Shown here: positions 45,339 through 54,702 of the stretch, in pieces
Position numbering within the stretch: the first letter of the stretch is position 1
How the letters are laid out: every line of letters begins with the position of its first letter
Assembly (NCBI RefSeq): GCF_020531905.1
Contig: NZ_JAJAWG010000005.1
Coordinates: 124,001-188,000 of the forward strand
Direction of reading: 5' to 3'
Source of the DNA: Deefgea salmonis
GTDB lineage: Bacteria; Pseudomonadota; Gammaproteobacteria; Burkholderiales; Chitinibacteraceae
DNA: 64,000 nt
Made by a program: the position numbers and the translations under genes
Notes under the pieces: model-generated
What the model saw: the letters and a program-made list of their open reading frames with translations, nothing else
Database searches by the model: none
What the model was told of the DNA's origin: nothing

Positions 45339-45629
45339 ATGAGTGAACTTATTTTGGACGGCGAGCAAACCATCTACCAAGTGCGCGACACTTATCTGCA
45401 ACTCAAATCGATCATGAATGAAAGCAAAGGTTTGTCTTTGTCTTTACCGCAGATTCAAGAGTGCGATTGTGCTTTTGTGCAGCTCTTGCTGTGGGTCAAG
45501 CAAGAGGCTGAGCGTCAACAGCAGCCGTTGCACTTCTTGCAACCGCCGGCAGCGTTAGTCGAGCTGGTGAGCTTACTGGGTTTAAGTGATGTGCTTTTCG
45601 CGCCAAATCAGGAGATGCTTAATGGATGA
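45339..45629 (+). CDS. STAS-domain protein in the chemotaxis cluster
   Basis: A 96-residue single STAS domain (anti-sigma-factor antagonist/MlaB type). The pattern LPQIQECDCAFVQLLLWVKQEA followed by PLHFLQPPAALVELVSLLGL is the usual beta-alpha core, but the phosphorylatable serine position of SpoIIAA-type proteins reads D-C-A, so a phospho-switch is not evident. It overlaps cheA by eight bases, so the two are translationally coupled. STAS proteins next to cheA occur in several chemosensory clusters, where they are thought to modulate the array or output. Confidence 0.8.
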   Translation: MSELILDGEQTIYQVRDTYLQLKSIMNESKGLSLSLPQIQECDCAFVQLLLWVKQEAERQQQPLHFLQPPAALVELVSLLGLSDVLFAPNQEMLNG

Positions 45630-47775
45630 TGAAGGACTACAGGCATTTATTGATGAAGCCAACGAGTTGTTGCAGCAAATGGAACATATTTTGCTCGATG
45701 CTGAAAATGCCCAAGGTAACACTGAGCTACTGAATGCACTATTTCGGACGATGCATACGATTAAAGGTTCGGCAGGTTTATTTGCGTTGGACGGTATCGT
45801 TAAATTTACCCACGAAGTTGAAAACGTTCTCGATTTATTGCGCAATGGCAGCATCCAGCTCGATGAAGCCTTAGTGAGTGTCATGCTGCGCTGTCGTGAC
45901 TATGTGCAAAGCATGGTCGATGCGATGAGTAATGAAAAAATAATACCTTCTGATGACGATCGCGCCACCTTGTTGGCAGATTTGCAGCTGTATCAAGTTA
46001 AAAAAACACCAGCAACACCGATGACTCAAGTTCCGGAGCTCGAAGCCGCGCTAGTGTTGCAAGTTAAGACGAATACGAGCTGGTTGATTTACTTGGGTTT
46101 TAGCCCTGATTTACTGAGGCATGGCTTGGATTTAGCGAGCTTTTTTCGTTTTTTGGCGCGACAAGGGCGTATTGAACGGGTATTGCCATTAATCGATACG
46201 CTGTTAAACGTTTCTGATTTTGACCCTGAGCAAAATTATCTGCAATTTGCCGTGCGTTTCGAAGGTGATAGCACTACGGCGGCTTTACATGATGTGTTTG
46301 AGTTTGTGCGTGAAGACAGCTTGATTTTGATTACCCCGTTGGCCGAGGCGCGCGACTTTTTACAGCAGCAAACTGAACAAATCTCCCGTGAAATTTGGGA
46401 AAAAATTAATGCAGCTTGGGTTGAATTGGGCCTAGCACCGCTGGAGAGCGAAAAAATAGCGGCCGTCGTTTCACCCGTCGTGGCTCATTTAGCACTGGAA
46501 ACCAGCACCTTGGTCGGTGGTGCAAAAAAAGTTAAAACGGAGAAAGCCGGTGAAGCCACTTTTTTGCGGGTGGAAGCTGAAAAACTCGATAGCTTGATTA
46601 ATTTGGTCGGTGAATTAGTGATTTCTGGCGCGGCAGGTAATTTGCTGGCCAGTCAAAATGGCGCGATGGCTTTGCAAGAGTGGAGCCTGAGCATGAGCAA
46701 TTTGATCGAACAAATTCGCGCCGGCGTGTTGTCGATGCGAATGGCGCAAGTGGGTGAAGTATTTCAGCGTTTTCCACGCGTGGTTCGAGACGTAGCCAAA
46801 GAGCTAGGTAAAGACATTCATTTAGAAGTCACCGGCGCCGAAACCGAGCTGGATAAATCCATGATTGAAAAATTATCCGATCCGCTGATGCACATTGTAC
46901 GCAATGCAATGGACCATGGTATTGAGTCCAAAGAGGCAAGGATCAAGGCGGGCAAGCCAATACATGGCACGGTGTATTTGAATGCATATCACGAATCAGG
47001 CAGTGTCATGATTGAGGTGAGTGATGACGGTGCGGGTTTACGCCGAGATAAAATTCTCGCTAAAGCGGTTGAGCGTGGTTTGGTCAGTGCGGATGCGCAA
47101 TTATCTGAACAGGAAATCTATAGCCTGATTTTTGAGCCAGGATTTTCAACGGCGGAACAAATTACTAATTTGTCCGGCCGTGGTGTTGGCATGGACGTGG
47201 TGAAAAAAAGCATTGATGCGCTACGTGGCCATGTCATGGTCGACTCTGATGTTGGCATTGGGACCGTCTTGCGAATTCGCCTTCCGTTGACCTTAGCAAT
47301 TATTGATGGATTTTTAGTTCGCAGTAGCAATGCGACGTATGTGGTGCCACTGGAGTCGGTGATTGAGTGTATTGAATTGCCTGATGAATTAAAAATGGAT
47401 GGCAGTTTAGATCATTTAAATTTGCGTGGTGAATTATTGCCTCTATTGCGGTTATCTAATTTTCTTGATTTGGAATCGAGCGGCCAAGAAGTTAGTCGTG
47501 CCAATGTGGTGGTATTACGTGCCAATGAACGTAAAGTCGGCTTAGTGGTTGATGCGTTATTGGGTGAATTTCAAACCGTAATTAAACCTTTAGGTACGTT
47601 ATTTCAACATCTTAAAGCCATTGGTGGCTCAACTATTTTAGGTAATGGGCAAGTGGCGTTGATTTTGGATGTGAGTGAGCTGGTTCAGCATGTCACGCTA
47701 CGCGATGCAGAGCTATTTAGTTTTAATCATGAATTGGCCACTCGGTCGGTGGTGCATAGCCATTTGGCAATTTGA
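45622..47775 (+). CDS. cheA: Chemotaxis histidine kinase CheA
   Basis: A 717-residue kinase. Domains in order: P1 HPt with phospho-accepting His45 ([14 protein letters not shown]), a divergent P2-like region (about 130-290), the P3 dimerisation helices ([17 protein letters not shown]), the P4 ATPase domain with the N box ([12 protein letters not shown]), G1 (VSDDGAGL) and G2 (GRGVGMDVV), and the P5 CheW-like domain (from about 560). It phosphorylates CheY and CheB. I use the ATG at 45622 ([17 protein letters not shown]). It overlaps the STAS gene. Confidence 0.95.
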   Translation: MDDEGLQAFIDEANELLQQMEHILLDAENAQGNTELLNALFRTMHTIKGSAGLFALDGIVKFTHEVENVLDLLRNGSIQLDEALVSVMLRCRDYVQSMVDAMSNEKIIPSDDDRATLLADLQLYQVKKTPATPMTQVPELEAALVLQVKTNTSWLIYLGFSPDLLRHGLDLASFFRFLARQGRIERVLPLIDTLLNVSDFDPEQNYLQFAVRFEGDSTTAALHDVFEFVREDSLILITPLAEARDFLQQQTEQISREIWEKINAAWVELGLAPLESEKIAAVVSPVVAHLALETSTLVGGAKKVKTEKAGEATFLRVEAEKLDSLINLVGELVISGAAGNLLASQNGAMALQEWSLSMSNLIEQIRAGVLSMRMAQVGEVFQRFPRVVRDVAKELGKDIHLEVTGAETELDKSMIEKLSDPLMHIVRNAMDHGIESKEARIKAGKPIHGTVYLNAYHESGSVMIEVSDDGAGLRRDKILAKAVERGLVSADAQLSEQEIYSLIFEPGFSTAEQITNLSGRGVGMDVVKKSIDALRGHVMVDSDVGIGTVLRIRLPLTLAIIDGFLVRSSNATYVVPLESVIECIELPDELKMDGSLDHLNLRGELLPLLRLSNFLDLESSGQEVSRANVVVLRANERKVGLVVDALLGEFQTVIKPLGTLFQHLKAIGGSTILGNGQVALILDVSELVQHVTLRDAELFSFNHELATRSVVHSHLAI

Positions 47776-47812
47776 TGGTATGTGTAGTGAGCGTCAAACC
47801 AAGGAGAAAGCG

Positions 47813-49459
47813 ATGAATTCAACTAAAAACATGAGCGTTGCAATGCGTTTAGCACTAGGCTTTGGTGCGCTGGTTGTCATGTTATTAATTTGTGTAGCGG
47901 TAGCTGTACAAGGCTTGGCACAAATTGATAATCAGCTTGACGATATTATTAAAGTGAAATTTTCTCGAAATGATATGTATGGCTTAATGCTCGATAAACT
48001 ACAAGAAATGCGCGTGCTTTATCGGCAAGCCGTAATTGAAGATGACGAAACTAAACTCAAGGGCATTGAGGAAAAATATCAAGTCGCTAAAAAAGAATTT
48101 CTAGAGACACAAATGGCATTGAGTAAATCAATGGAAGAGCAAGATGGCTTTAATTCACGTAAAGAAATCGAGATTCAAAATCAATTAAAAACTTTAACTC
48201 CGCCGGCTTTTGAGCTTGCAGATAAAGTGCTGATGTTAGGCGTGAATAATCAAGCTGAAGAAGCAAAAATCGCTTTAGAACAAGTCATTATTCCCGTCAG
48301 TCATTTATTGCAAGTTGTTCGTGATTTGGGTGATGAACAAACGCGCTTAAGTCAATTGAGTGGAAAAGAGGCGGCAGTTAGCGTTGATAAAACCAAATGG
48401 CTATTGGGTAGTGTGGCTCTGGTGGCCTTGTTTCTATCGATAATTATTAGCTGGCTGATTATTCGCTCGATTACTCGCGCTTTAGGCGGTGAGCCTTATT
48501 ATGTGCAAGCGCTGATGTTTGAATTGTCTAAAGGCAATTTAATGATTGATGTCGCAGTACGTGATAGTGATAAGACCAGTTTGGCTTATGCGATTCGGAC
48601 CATGGTCGAGCGTTTACGCGGCATCATTATCGAAGTAAAAAGTAGTACTGACAATATGTCAGCCGCATCGATGCAGCTGTCGAGTACCTCACAAAGCCTA
48701 TCGCAATCATCGAGCGAATCGGCCGCCAGTATTGAGGAAACCTCATCGTCGATCGAAGAAATGACTTCGTCGATTAATCAAACCAATGAAAATGCTCGGT
48801 TGACCGAAAGTATTGCCACTAAAGCCTCTCGCGAGGCGTCAGAAGGCGGCGCGGCGGTGCGCGAAACAGTGGAAGCGATGCGTAAAATCGCCGAACGCAT
48901 CCGCATTGTTGACGATATTGCCTACAAAACTAATCTATTGGCCCTCAATGCCGCGATTGAGGCTGCGCGTGCCGATGAGCATGGTAAGGGCTTTGCTGTG
49001 GTTGCTGCCGAAGTGCGTAAATTAGCTGAACGCAGTCAAGTTGCGGCGCAAGAAATCAGTTCAGTGGCCAGCAATAGCGTGGCTTTAGCTGAGCGCGCCG
49101 GGAGTTTGCTCGATGAAATGGTGCGTTCAAGCACTAAAACGGCCGATTTAGTTCAAGAAATTGCTGCTGCAGCCAATGAACAGGCCGGCGGTGTTGGCCA
49201 AATCAATAGCGCAGTTCAGCAAATTAACAGCTCAACGCAAGCCAATGCTTCAGCTAGTGAAGAGTTGGCGGCTACGGCAGAAGAAGTCAGCTCGCAAGCG
49301 GGTAATTTACAAGATGTGATGGGTTTTTTTCAAATCGATAGCACCGCTCACCGTCGCAGTAGTGCCTCATTAGGCAAAGGGATGAGCAAAAAACAATTGC
49401 ATTCGACGAACGCTTCTAACTCATCGGGTTTGGATGAGAATGATTTTGTCCATTTTTGA
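47813..49459 (+). CDS. Methyl-accepting chemotaxis protein
   Basis: A 548-residue receptor. It has a membrane segment (about 12-33), a periplasmic region of about 155 residues predicted as a four-helix bundle (4HB type), and a second membrane segment (about 195-215). A HAMP variant ([21 protein letters not shown]) follows, then the signalling domain with the hairpin tip [20 protein letters not shown] and [17 protein letters not shown]. No C-terminal pentapeptide for CheR/CheB docking is seen (it ends NDFVHF). The ATG at 47813 follows an AAGGAGAAAG ribosome site. Its position between cheA and cheW marks it as the cognate receptor. Confidence 0.93.
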   Translation: MNSTKNMSVAMRLALGFGALVVMLLICVAVAVQGLAQIDNQLDDIIKVKFSRNDMYGLMLDKLQEMRVLYRQAVIEDDETKLKGIEEKYQVAKKEFLETQMALSKSMEEQDGFNSRKEIEIQNQLKTLTPPAFELADKVLMLGVNNQAEEAKIALEQVIIPVSHLLQVVRDLGDEQTRLSQLSGKEAAVSVDKTKWLLGSVALVALFLSIIISWLIIRSITRALGGEPYYVQALMFELSKGNLMIDVAVRDSDKTSLAYAIRTMVERLRGIIIEVKSSTDNMSAASMQLSSTSQSLSQSSSESAASIEETSSSIEEMTSSINQTNENARLTESIATKASREASEGGAAVRETVEAMRKIAERIRIVDDIAYKTNLLALNAAIEAARADEHGKGFAVVAAEVRKLAERSQVAAQEISSVASNSVALAERAGSLLDEMVRSSTKTADLVQEIAAAANEQAGGVGQINSAVQQINSSTQANASASEELAATAEEVSSQAGNLQDVMGFFQIDSTAHRRSSASLGKGMSKKQLHSTNASNSSGLDENDFVHF

Positions 49460-49468
49460 GAGGAGTTC

Positions 49469-50044
49469 ATGATGGGGGCGCTCGCATTAATCAATAAAAT
49501 GGCCGGTAAAAGTAATGCAGATATTCAAATGCAAAGCACCGAACAATATCTTTCATTTCAACTGGGAGGAGAAACGTTTGCGATTGGCATTCGCTCGATT
49601 CGCGAAATCTTAGAATATGAATATCTGACTGAAGTACCGATGATGCCGGACTTTTTGCGCGGGGTGATGAACTTACGTGGCGCGGTGGTACCAGTGACGG
49701 ACTTGGCCTTGCGCTTTGGCCGAGCCCGCACTGAGCTGGGTCGGCGCACTTGTGTGGTGATTGTTGAGGTGTTAGACCCAGAAACTGGTGCGGCACAATT
49801 AATTGGTGTTTTGGTGGATGCAGTACACGAAGTCTTGACCATTGCCCTTGATGATATTGAAAGAGCGCCGCAGTTTGGTAGCAAATTACGCACTGAGTTT
49901 ATTTCTGGTATGGCGTGTGTGGATAATCGCTTTATTGTTTTGTTGGATATTTCACGGGTATTGTCAGTGGAAGAAATGTCCGTTTTGGCGGGAATTGAGC
50001 ATGATGGTGTGATGCCAAAAATGGATGATAGCCATGCTTCTTGA
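49469..50044 (+). CDS. cheW: Chemotaxis adaptor CheW
   Basis: A 191-residue CheW-domain protein that couples receptors to CheA. The typical strands are QYLSFQLGGETFAIGIRSIREIL, VPMMPDFLRGVMNLRGAVVPV and LIGVLVDAVHEVL. It carries about 25 extra N-terminal residues and a short acidic tail. A strong AGAGGAG ribosome site precedes ATGATG at 49469. It lies nine bases after the receptor gene. Confidence 0.93.
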   Translation: MMGALALINKMAGKSNADIQMQSTEQYLSFQLGGETFAIGIRSIREILEYEYLTEVPMMPDFLRGVMNLRGAVVPVTDLALRFGRARTELGRRTCVVIVEVLDPETGAAQLIGVLVDAVHEVLTIALDDIERAPQFGSKLRTEFISGMACVDNRFIVLLDISRVLSVEEMSVLAGIEHDGVMPKMDDSHAS

Positions 50045-50052
50045 AGAGCATT

Positions 50053-50865
50053 ATGCAATTAAATGATGCGACGTTTGCTCGCTTTAGCGCATGGATGCGC
50101 GAGCAATCGGGCATGCATATGCCAGAGAGTAAAAAAACATTATTGCAACAGCGCTTACTGAATCGTTTAACCGCGCGGCAAGTGAGTACGTATGAAGCGT
50201 ATTTACGGTTGTTACAAGATCCAGACGAGGTGCAAGAGCAAGCCATTGCGGTGGATTTACTCACTACGCACGAAACTTTTTTCTTTCGTGAGCGTAAACA
50301 TTTTGATTGGATGCAACATGAAGTTGCGGCTTGGCCTAAAAATCGCGCGTTGAATGTATGGAGTGCTGCATCGTCGACTGGGGAGGAAATCTGGAGTATC
50401 GCGATGATTTTGGCGCATCAGCTCGGCGAGCAGGCCGATTGGCGGGTACTCGGTAGTGATATTAGTTTGCGAGTCATTGCGCAGGCTAAAGCAGCGCATT
50501 ATTCGCTCAATCGAGTTGACGGGATTCCGAGTGTGTTGATGCGAAAATATTGTCTTAAAGGGGTGGGCAAGCAAGATGGTTCTTTATTGATTGTCCCCGC
50601 GCTGCGAAATAAAGTGGAATTTAAGACCATTAATTTAGCTTTGCCATTACCTGAAATTGGGTTGTTTGATTTTATTTTTTTACGCAATGTACTTATTTAT
50701 TTTGATGTTAATGGCAAGCAGGAAATTTTGAACAAAGTGATCAAAAAGCTTAAAAACAATGCTTATTTATTTGTTAGCCATTCGGAAAGTTTATATGGTT
50801 TGAGTGAAGATTTGAAATTGATTCAGCCAGGTATTTATCAGTATAAATCTGCAGCGTCGGTTTAA
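50053..50865 (+). CDS. cheR: Chemotaxis protein methyltransferase CheR
   Basis: A 270-residue SAM-dependent enzyme that methylates receptor glutamates. The N-terminal helical domain is followed by TTHETFFFRERKHFDWM, the SAM site NVWSAASSTGEEIWSIAMI, then LGSDISLRVIAQAK and the FDFIFLRNVLIYFD catalytic region. I use the ATG at 50053, with GAAGAG just upstream. A 131-bp AT-rich gap separates it from cheB, where cheD is often found in similar clusters. Confidence 0.94.
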   Translation: MQLNDATFARFSAWMREQSGMHMPESKKTLLQQRLLNRLTARQVSTYEAYLRLLQDPDEVQEQAIAVDLLTTHETFFFRERKHFDWMQHEVAAWPKNRALNVWSAASSTGEEIWSIAMILAHQLGEQADWRVLGSDISLRVIAQAKAAHYSLNRVDGIPSVLMRKYCLKGVGKQDGSLLIVPALRNKVEFKTINLALPLPEIGLFDFIFLRNVLIYFDVNGKQEILNKVIKKLKNNAYLFVSHSESLYGLSEDLKLIQPGIYQYKSAASV

Positions 50866-50996
50866 AATACTCGATTTTTTTAGTTGTTGGTCATGTCTTG
50901 ATAGGCTAATTAATGTATTTTAGTTTGTCGTTAACGGTGTTTTTAAAATTGGTGATTAATTAAATCTTTTAGTTACGATATTCATCGGGTAAAAAT

Positions 50997-52058
50997 ATGA
51001 TTAAGGTCATGGTTGTTGATGATTCTGCTGTAATTCGTCAGGTGGTAAGCTCGATTTTAAATGCAACTACGGATATTCGCGTTATTGATTCAGCGCCTGA
51101 TCCAGTTTATGCCCTTGAGAAAATGAAAAAAGACTGGCCAGATGTTTTGGTTTTAGATATTGAAATGCCCAGAATGGATGGAATTACGTTTCTTAAGCAA
51201 TTAATGAACGAGCATCCAACGGCTGTGGTGGTTTTATCCTCGCTCACCACGCAAGGATCGGCCACCGCGATTGAGGCTTTGCGCGCAGGGGCTGTGCAGG
51301 TTTTGGCCAAATCCAGTTTAGGGGTAAAACAAGCGTTATTGGATGACGCGGCCAGTTTGGTCAGCGCCGTTCGAGCCGCAGCGAGGGCGAAAGTGTCTTT
51401 GCTAAAACCGAAACCCGATACGCCGGCCATTGTGGTTCGACCTAAATTATCTGCCGATGTGGTGATTGCGCCACCAGTTCAAGGGGCGATGATTCAAACG
51501 ACTGAACGCATTGTGTTACTGGGGGCTTCAACCGGCGGCACGCAGGCTTTGGAGGAGGTGCTAAAAAAATTATCCCGCACCTGCCCACCGATTGCGATTG
51601 TGCAGCATATGCCACCTAATTTTACTGAATCATTTGCCAAGCGTTTAGATCAGCTGTGTGATATCGATGTGCGTGAGGCTAAGCATGGCGATCGCTTATT
51701 ACCCGGTTTGGCTTTGATTGCGCCGGGCGGCAAGCATTTGATGATTAAACGCAGTGGTGCTCAGTATCTGGTGGATGTGGTTGAAGGCCCATTAGTGAGT
51801 CGGCATTGTCCTTCGGTGGATGTGTTGTTTCGCTCTGGCGCTAAATTTGCTGGGCGCAACGCCATTGGCGTGATTATGACGGGGATGGGCGATGATGGGG
51901 CTAAGGGCTTAAAAGAAATGCAAGACGCAGGCGCGAAAACCTATGCGCAAGATGAGATGAGCTGCGTGGTTTTTGGCATGCCTAAAGAAGCAATTAAGTT
52001 GGGGGCGGCCGATGAAGTGCTGCCATTGTCGCGAATTTCTAGCGTGATTGGCGCTTAA
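50997..52058 (+). CDS. cheB: Chemotaxis response regulator / protein-glutamate methylesterase CheB
   Basis: A 353-residue enzyme that removes methyl groups from, and deamidates, receptors when phosphorylated by CheA. The receiver domain has D54 as phospho-acceptor ([11 protein letters not shown]). After a linker of about 40 residues comes the esterase domain with the catalytic triad S178 ([10 protein letters not shown]), H204 ([10 protein letters not shown]) and an Asp in MTGMGDDG (299-300). An AT-rich 131-bp leader contains TTGTTG and TAATTA 17 bases apart (50884-50912), so it may have its own promoter. The next gene follows nine bases later. Confidence 0.94.
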   Translation: MIKVMVVDDSAVIRQVVSSILNATTDIRVIDSAPDPVYALEKMKKDWPDVLVLDIEMPRMDGITFLKQLMNEHPTAVVVLSSLTTQGSATAIEALRAGAVQVLAKSSLGVKQALLDDAASLVSAVRAAARAKVSLLKPKPDTPAIVVRPKLSADVVIAPPVQGAMIQTTERIVLLGASTGGTQALEEVLKKLSRTCPPIAIVQHMPPNFTESFAKRLDQLCDIDVREAKHGDRLLPGLALIAPGGKHLMIKRSGAQYLVDVVEGPLVSRHCPSVDVLFRSGAKFAGRNAIGVIMTGMGDDGAKGLKEMQDAGAKTYAQDEMSCVVFGMPKEAIKLGAADEVLPLSRISSVIGA

Positions 52059-52067
52059 GGAGCCATT

Positions 52068-53240
52068 GTGGCAACAACAGTGATGGTGGTGGATGATTCT
52101 TCAGTACAGCGGCGGCATGCTGTGAATTTGTGTCGAGAACTTGAGCTTGAGGTGATTGCAACGGCGGACGATGGGCTCAATGCTTTATTGCAATTAAAAG
52201 CACCAACGCTAAAGCCGGATTTAATTTTGCTCGATTTGGAAATGCCAGGCGTGAATGGCATCGGTTTACTCAAAGAGCTTGGGCGTAGCCGCCAACAAGC
52301 CGGTATTTTAGTGGTGAGTTCTAGAGAAACCGTGTTGCTGTCTTCGGTGGTTTCTTTAGGGCGTAGTGACGGTTTACATATTGTGGGTTCAGTACAAAAA
52401 CCGCTAACGGCTGATTTATTGCGCACGGCTTTGACTGGGTTTACTGCGCGGTCAAATACGGATTTGAGCCCGGTATTGCCCGCTGATTTAATCGCTGCAA
52501 TGAACGCCGGTCAGATTGGTTTTGCCTATCAGCCGCGTATTGATTTACATCGTCGGACGCTGCAAGGTGTGCGTTTGGTGCCAACGTGGGATGAGGCGGT
52601 TTTTCCTGGGCAAAATCGCGAAGTATTGATTGAGCAATTGTATGCCTTGCCGCAATTTACCTTGCTGGTGCAAAGCTTTATGGCTCAGGCGCTCAATGAT
52701 CTGGCATCTTGGCAGCGACATGGATTGCGGCTGGCAATGAATATCCCTTTGCCTTTTTCGACCTTTGCCGCCTATACCATGGCACCAACTTTTTTAAGTG
52801 ATTTAGATGCATTACAACTGCCGCCCAGTTCGGTGGTATTAGAGGTCGCTTGTTGGGAAGGGCGCGATGATGCGGCGAGTATTCTGAATACTTTATTGCA
52901 GCTAAGAATTAAAGAAGTGGGGATTGCATTTGTCGATCGTGGGCAAGGGTTTACTTGGCTTGAAGAGCAAGGGCAATTGCCTTTGAGCGAGTTTCATCTA
53001 TCCGCAGGTTTGATTGAGCGCGCTCAACACCAAGAGTTGAGTCAATTATTGATTAAATACAGTATTCAGCTGGTGCATGATTTGTCGCTGAAAGCGTATG
53101 CCAGCAATGTTACAACGCCAGCCCAGTTGCAGCGATTGGAACAAGCCGCTTGTGATTATGTATCCGGTGCTTTGATCGGAGCGCTGCTGACTGCGGATGA
53201 AGTACCCAATTGGAGTAAACAGGCGGCGCTACATGGCTAG
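52068..53240 (+). CDS. Response regulator with a degenerate EAL domain
   Basis: A 390-residue protein with an N-terminal receiver (phospho-acceptor D56 in LLDLEMPG) and a C-terminal EAL-family domain (about 140-385). The EAL signature reads LQGVRLVPTW, the metal-binding Asn region is LAMNIP, ELTE reads LEVACW, DDFG reads FVDRGQG, the catalytic lysine position is H in SEFHLS, and the final Gln of VQG is Ser in YVSGALIG. The domain should therefore be unable to break down cyclic-di-GMP and may act as a binding or interaction module. It starts at GTG 52068 with AAGGAG five bases upstream and is the last gene of the che cluster. Confidence 0.88.
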   Translation: MATTVMVVDDSSVQRRHAVNLCRELELEVIATADDGLNALLQLKAPTLKPDLILLDLEMPGVNGIGLLKELGRSRQQAGILVVSSRETVLLSSVVSLGRSDGLHIVGSVQKPLTADLLRTALTGFTARSNTDLSPVLPADLIAAMNAGQIGFAYQPRIDLHRRTLQGVRLVPTWDEAVFPGQNREVLIEQLYALPQFTLLVQSFMAQALNDLASWQRHGLRLAMNIPLPFSTFAAYTMAPTFLSDLDALQLPPSSVVLEVACWEGRDDAASILNTLLQLRIKEVGIAFVDRGQGFTWLEEQGQLPLSEFHLSAGLIERAQHQELSQLLIKYSIQLVHDLSLKAYASNVTTPAQLQRLEQAACDYVSGALIGALLTADEVPNWSKQAALHG

Positions 53241-53377
53241 GTTTGATCTATTGCGCGATTTATTGAAAACAAAGGTTTGATGGCAGAGCCTAAGCCGCAG
53301 ACAGTACATCAAGTATGATCAGGCGAAGCAACGATGCAAAAAGACGGTTGCTTAACGATTGACAAGATCAAACGAAA

Positions 53378-54481
53378 TTAAAAGTAATCAACCCCAGCAC
53401 TAGCACCGGTCGCTACACTCTGGCTAGACTTGCCAGAGTGTAGTTTTTTTTGCTCATGGGTGGTGTAACTCAATTCGAGCTCATTCAACCATTGGCTTTG
53501 TGCAGGTAATGGGCTCTGTTTGGCCAGTAGTTGTTGTAATTTATTCATATCTCCTTGCACATGACCCATGATTTGGCCCATTCGATCTTGGTATTGTAAG
53601 TGTACTAAGACTTCGTGGATTTCTTGTTCGACGGCTTGGCTTTCCGTATTGAGTTGTTGCACGGTTTGATTGAGTTGATCTGCCGTTTGATGAAAGCCGT
53701 GTACCACATCATCAATAATATTTTTTGATTCTCCGATCATGCAGGCTTCGGTCATTGATAGGTTTTTGGCCGCAGCTAAAGCGCCTTCTATCGTGGCGTT
53801 GATTGATTCGACCTTGCTGCGAATATGCTTGCCGGTTTCGCCAGATAGTGTCGACAATTTGCGAACTTCATCGGCCACCACGGCAAAGCCTCGCCCAGCT
53901 TCCCCAGCTCTCGCCGCCTCAATGGCCGCATTGAGGGCCAATAAATTAGTTTGCCCTGCGATTTCAGCGACTGAAGTCGCCATTTGTTTGAGCTCAATAT
54001 TAAATTGCCCTAAACCTTCTAGCTCAACCAATAGCGCGGCTCGATCCTTAAGGACTTGCTCGAGTGCTTTGACAATATTGTTCAGTTGGGCCTCAGAGCG
54101 ATGGATGGTGGCAATGACATTGCCGCCGTGTGCACCATCCGAAGCCAAGCGAATCGTGCCTCCCAGACTTTCGATGATATCGGCAAAATGTAAGGCCAGT
54201 TTGTCTACCGCCTCTTGGCTTTGATCGCGAGCCAAACCCAGATTGCGATGCCAAAGTGGCAATAAATCCACCAGTAATAAAGGTAAATCACCATGAATCG
54301 CGGGGGTTGGCATGGGTATTTCGGTAGCAGGAGGTGGCTGACTCATTTTTTGCGTCAAGAGTAATGCACCGCCAATGAGTAGACCGAGCAATATGCCTTG
54401 CCACCAAATGGATGCAATGAGTCCACAGGCAATTAGATTTATTGTTGAAATTGAAAGCAAAATTGAGGTTTTTATGGACAT
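53378..54481 (-). CDS. Methyl-accepting chemotaxis-type receptor, compact
   Basis: A 367-residue receptor convergent with the che cluster. Two adjacent membrane segments (about 7-43) leave almost no periplasmic domain, so it probably senses cytoplasmic or membrane signals. The signalling hairpin is intact: [20 protein letters not shown] and [17 protein letters not shown]-terminal segment [20 protein letters not shown] is typical of a receptor subgroup with a helical tail. The last 25 codons contain a perfect plus-strand terminator for the opposite cluster (53413-53451). The start is the ATG at 54481. Confidence 0.88.
   Translation of the reverse strand: MSIKTSILLSISTINLIACGLIASIWWQGILLGLLIGGALLLTQKMSQPPPATEIPMPTPAIHGDLPLLLVDLLPLWHRNLGLARDQSQEAVDKLALHFADIIESLGGTIRLASDGAHGGNVIATIHRSEAQLNNIVKALEQVLKDRAALLVELEGLGQFNIELKQMATSVAEIAGQTNLLALNAAIEAARAGEAGRGFAVVADEVRKLSTLSGETGKHIRSKVESINATIEGALAAAKNLSMTEACMIGESKNIIDDVVHGFHQTADQLNQTVQQLNTESQAVEQEIHEVLVHLQYQDRMGQIMGHVQGDMNKLQQLLAKQSPLPAQSQWLNELELSYTTHEQKKLHSGKSSQSVATGASAGVDYF
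53413..53451 (+). terminator. Terminator of the che cluster, inside the convergent receptor gene
   Basis: CTACACTCTGGC (53413-53424) and its exact complement GCCAGAGTGTAG (53432-53443) enclose a seven-base loop and are followed by eight T (53444-53451). It lies about 170 bases after the REC-EAL stop, and within the coding sequence of the minus-strand receptor. Confidence 0.92.
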
Positions 54482-54702
54482 TTTTCGTAATCTTTATGTA
54501 GGCTATTGAGTCGTCATAGAAGATAAGTCTCGCTTCGGCTAGTGGTGTTTCGCCTGATTTTGCTTAAGTTTTGGTTTTTTATTGTTTCAGTGGCAAATTA
54601 TTCTGGCACACTTACCCATTGGGCGATTTTTCTTGATGAAGTCGGTTAAACGATGTGGTGAAGTCTGCTACTCAGACATTGATATTGCATAGGAATAGAC
54701 GA

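Noticed and set aside
54600-54625. A sigma-54 promoter before gltB (TGGCAC at 54604)
   Set aside because: The -24 element looks right, but the GC expected 12 bases downstream is absent (CA instead).
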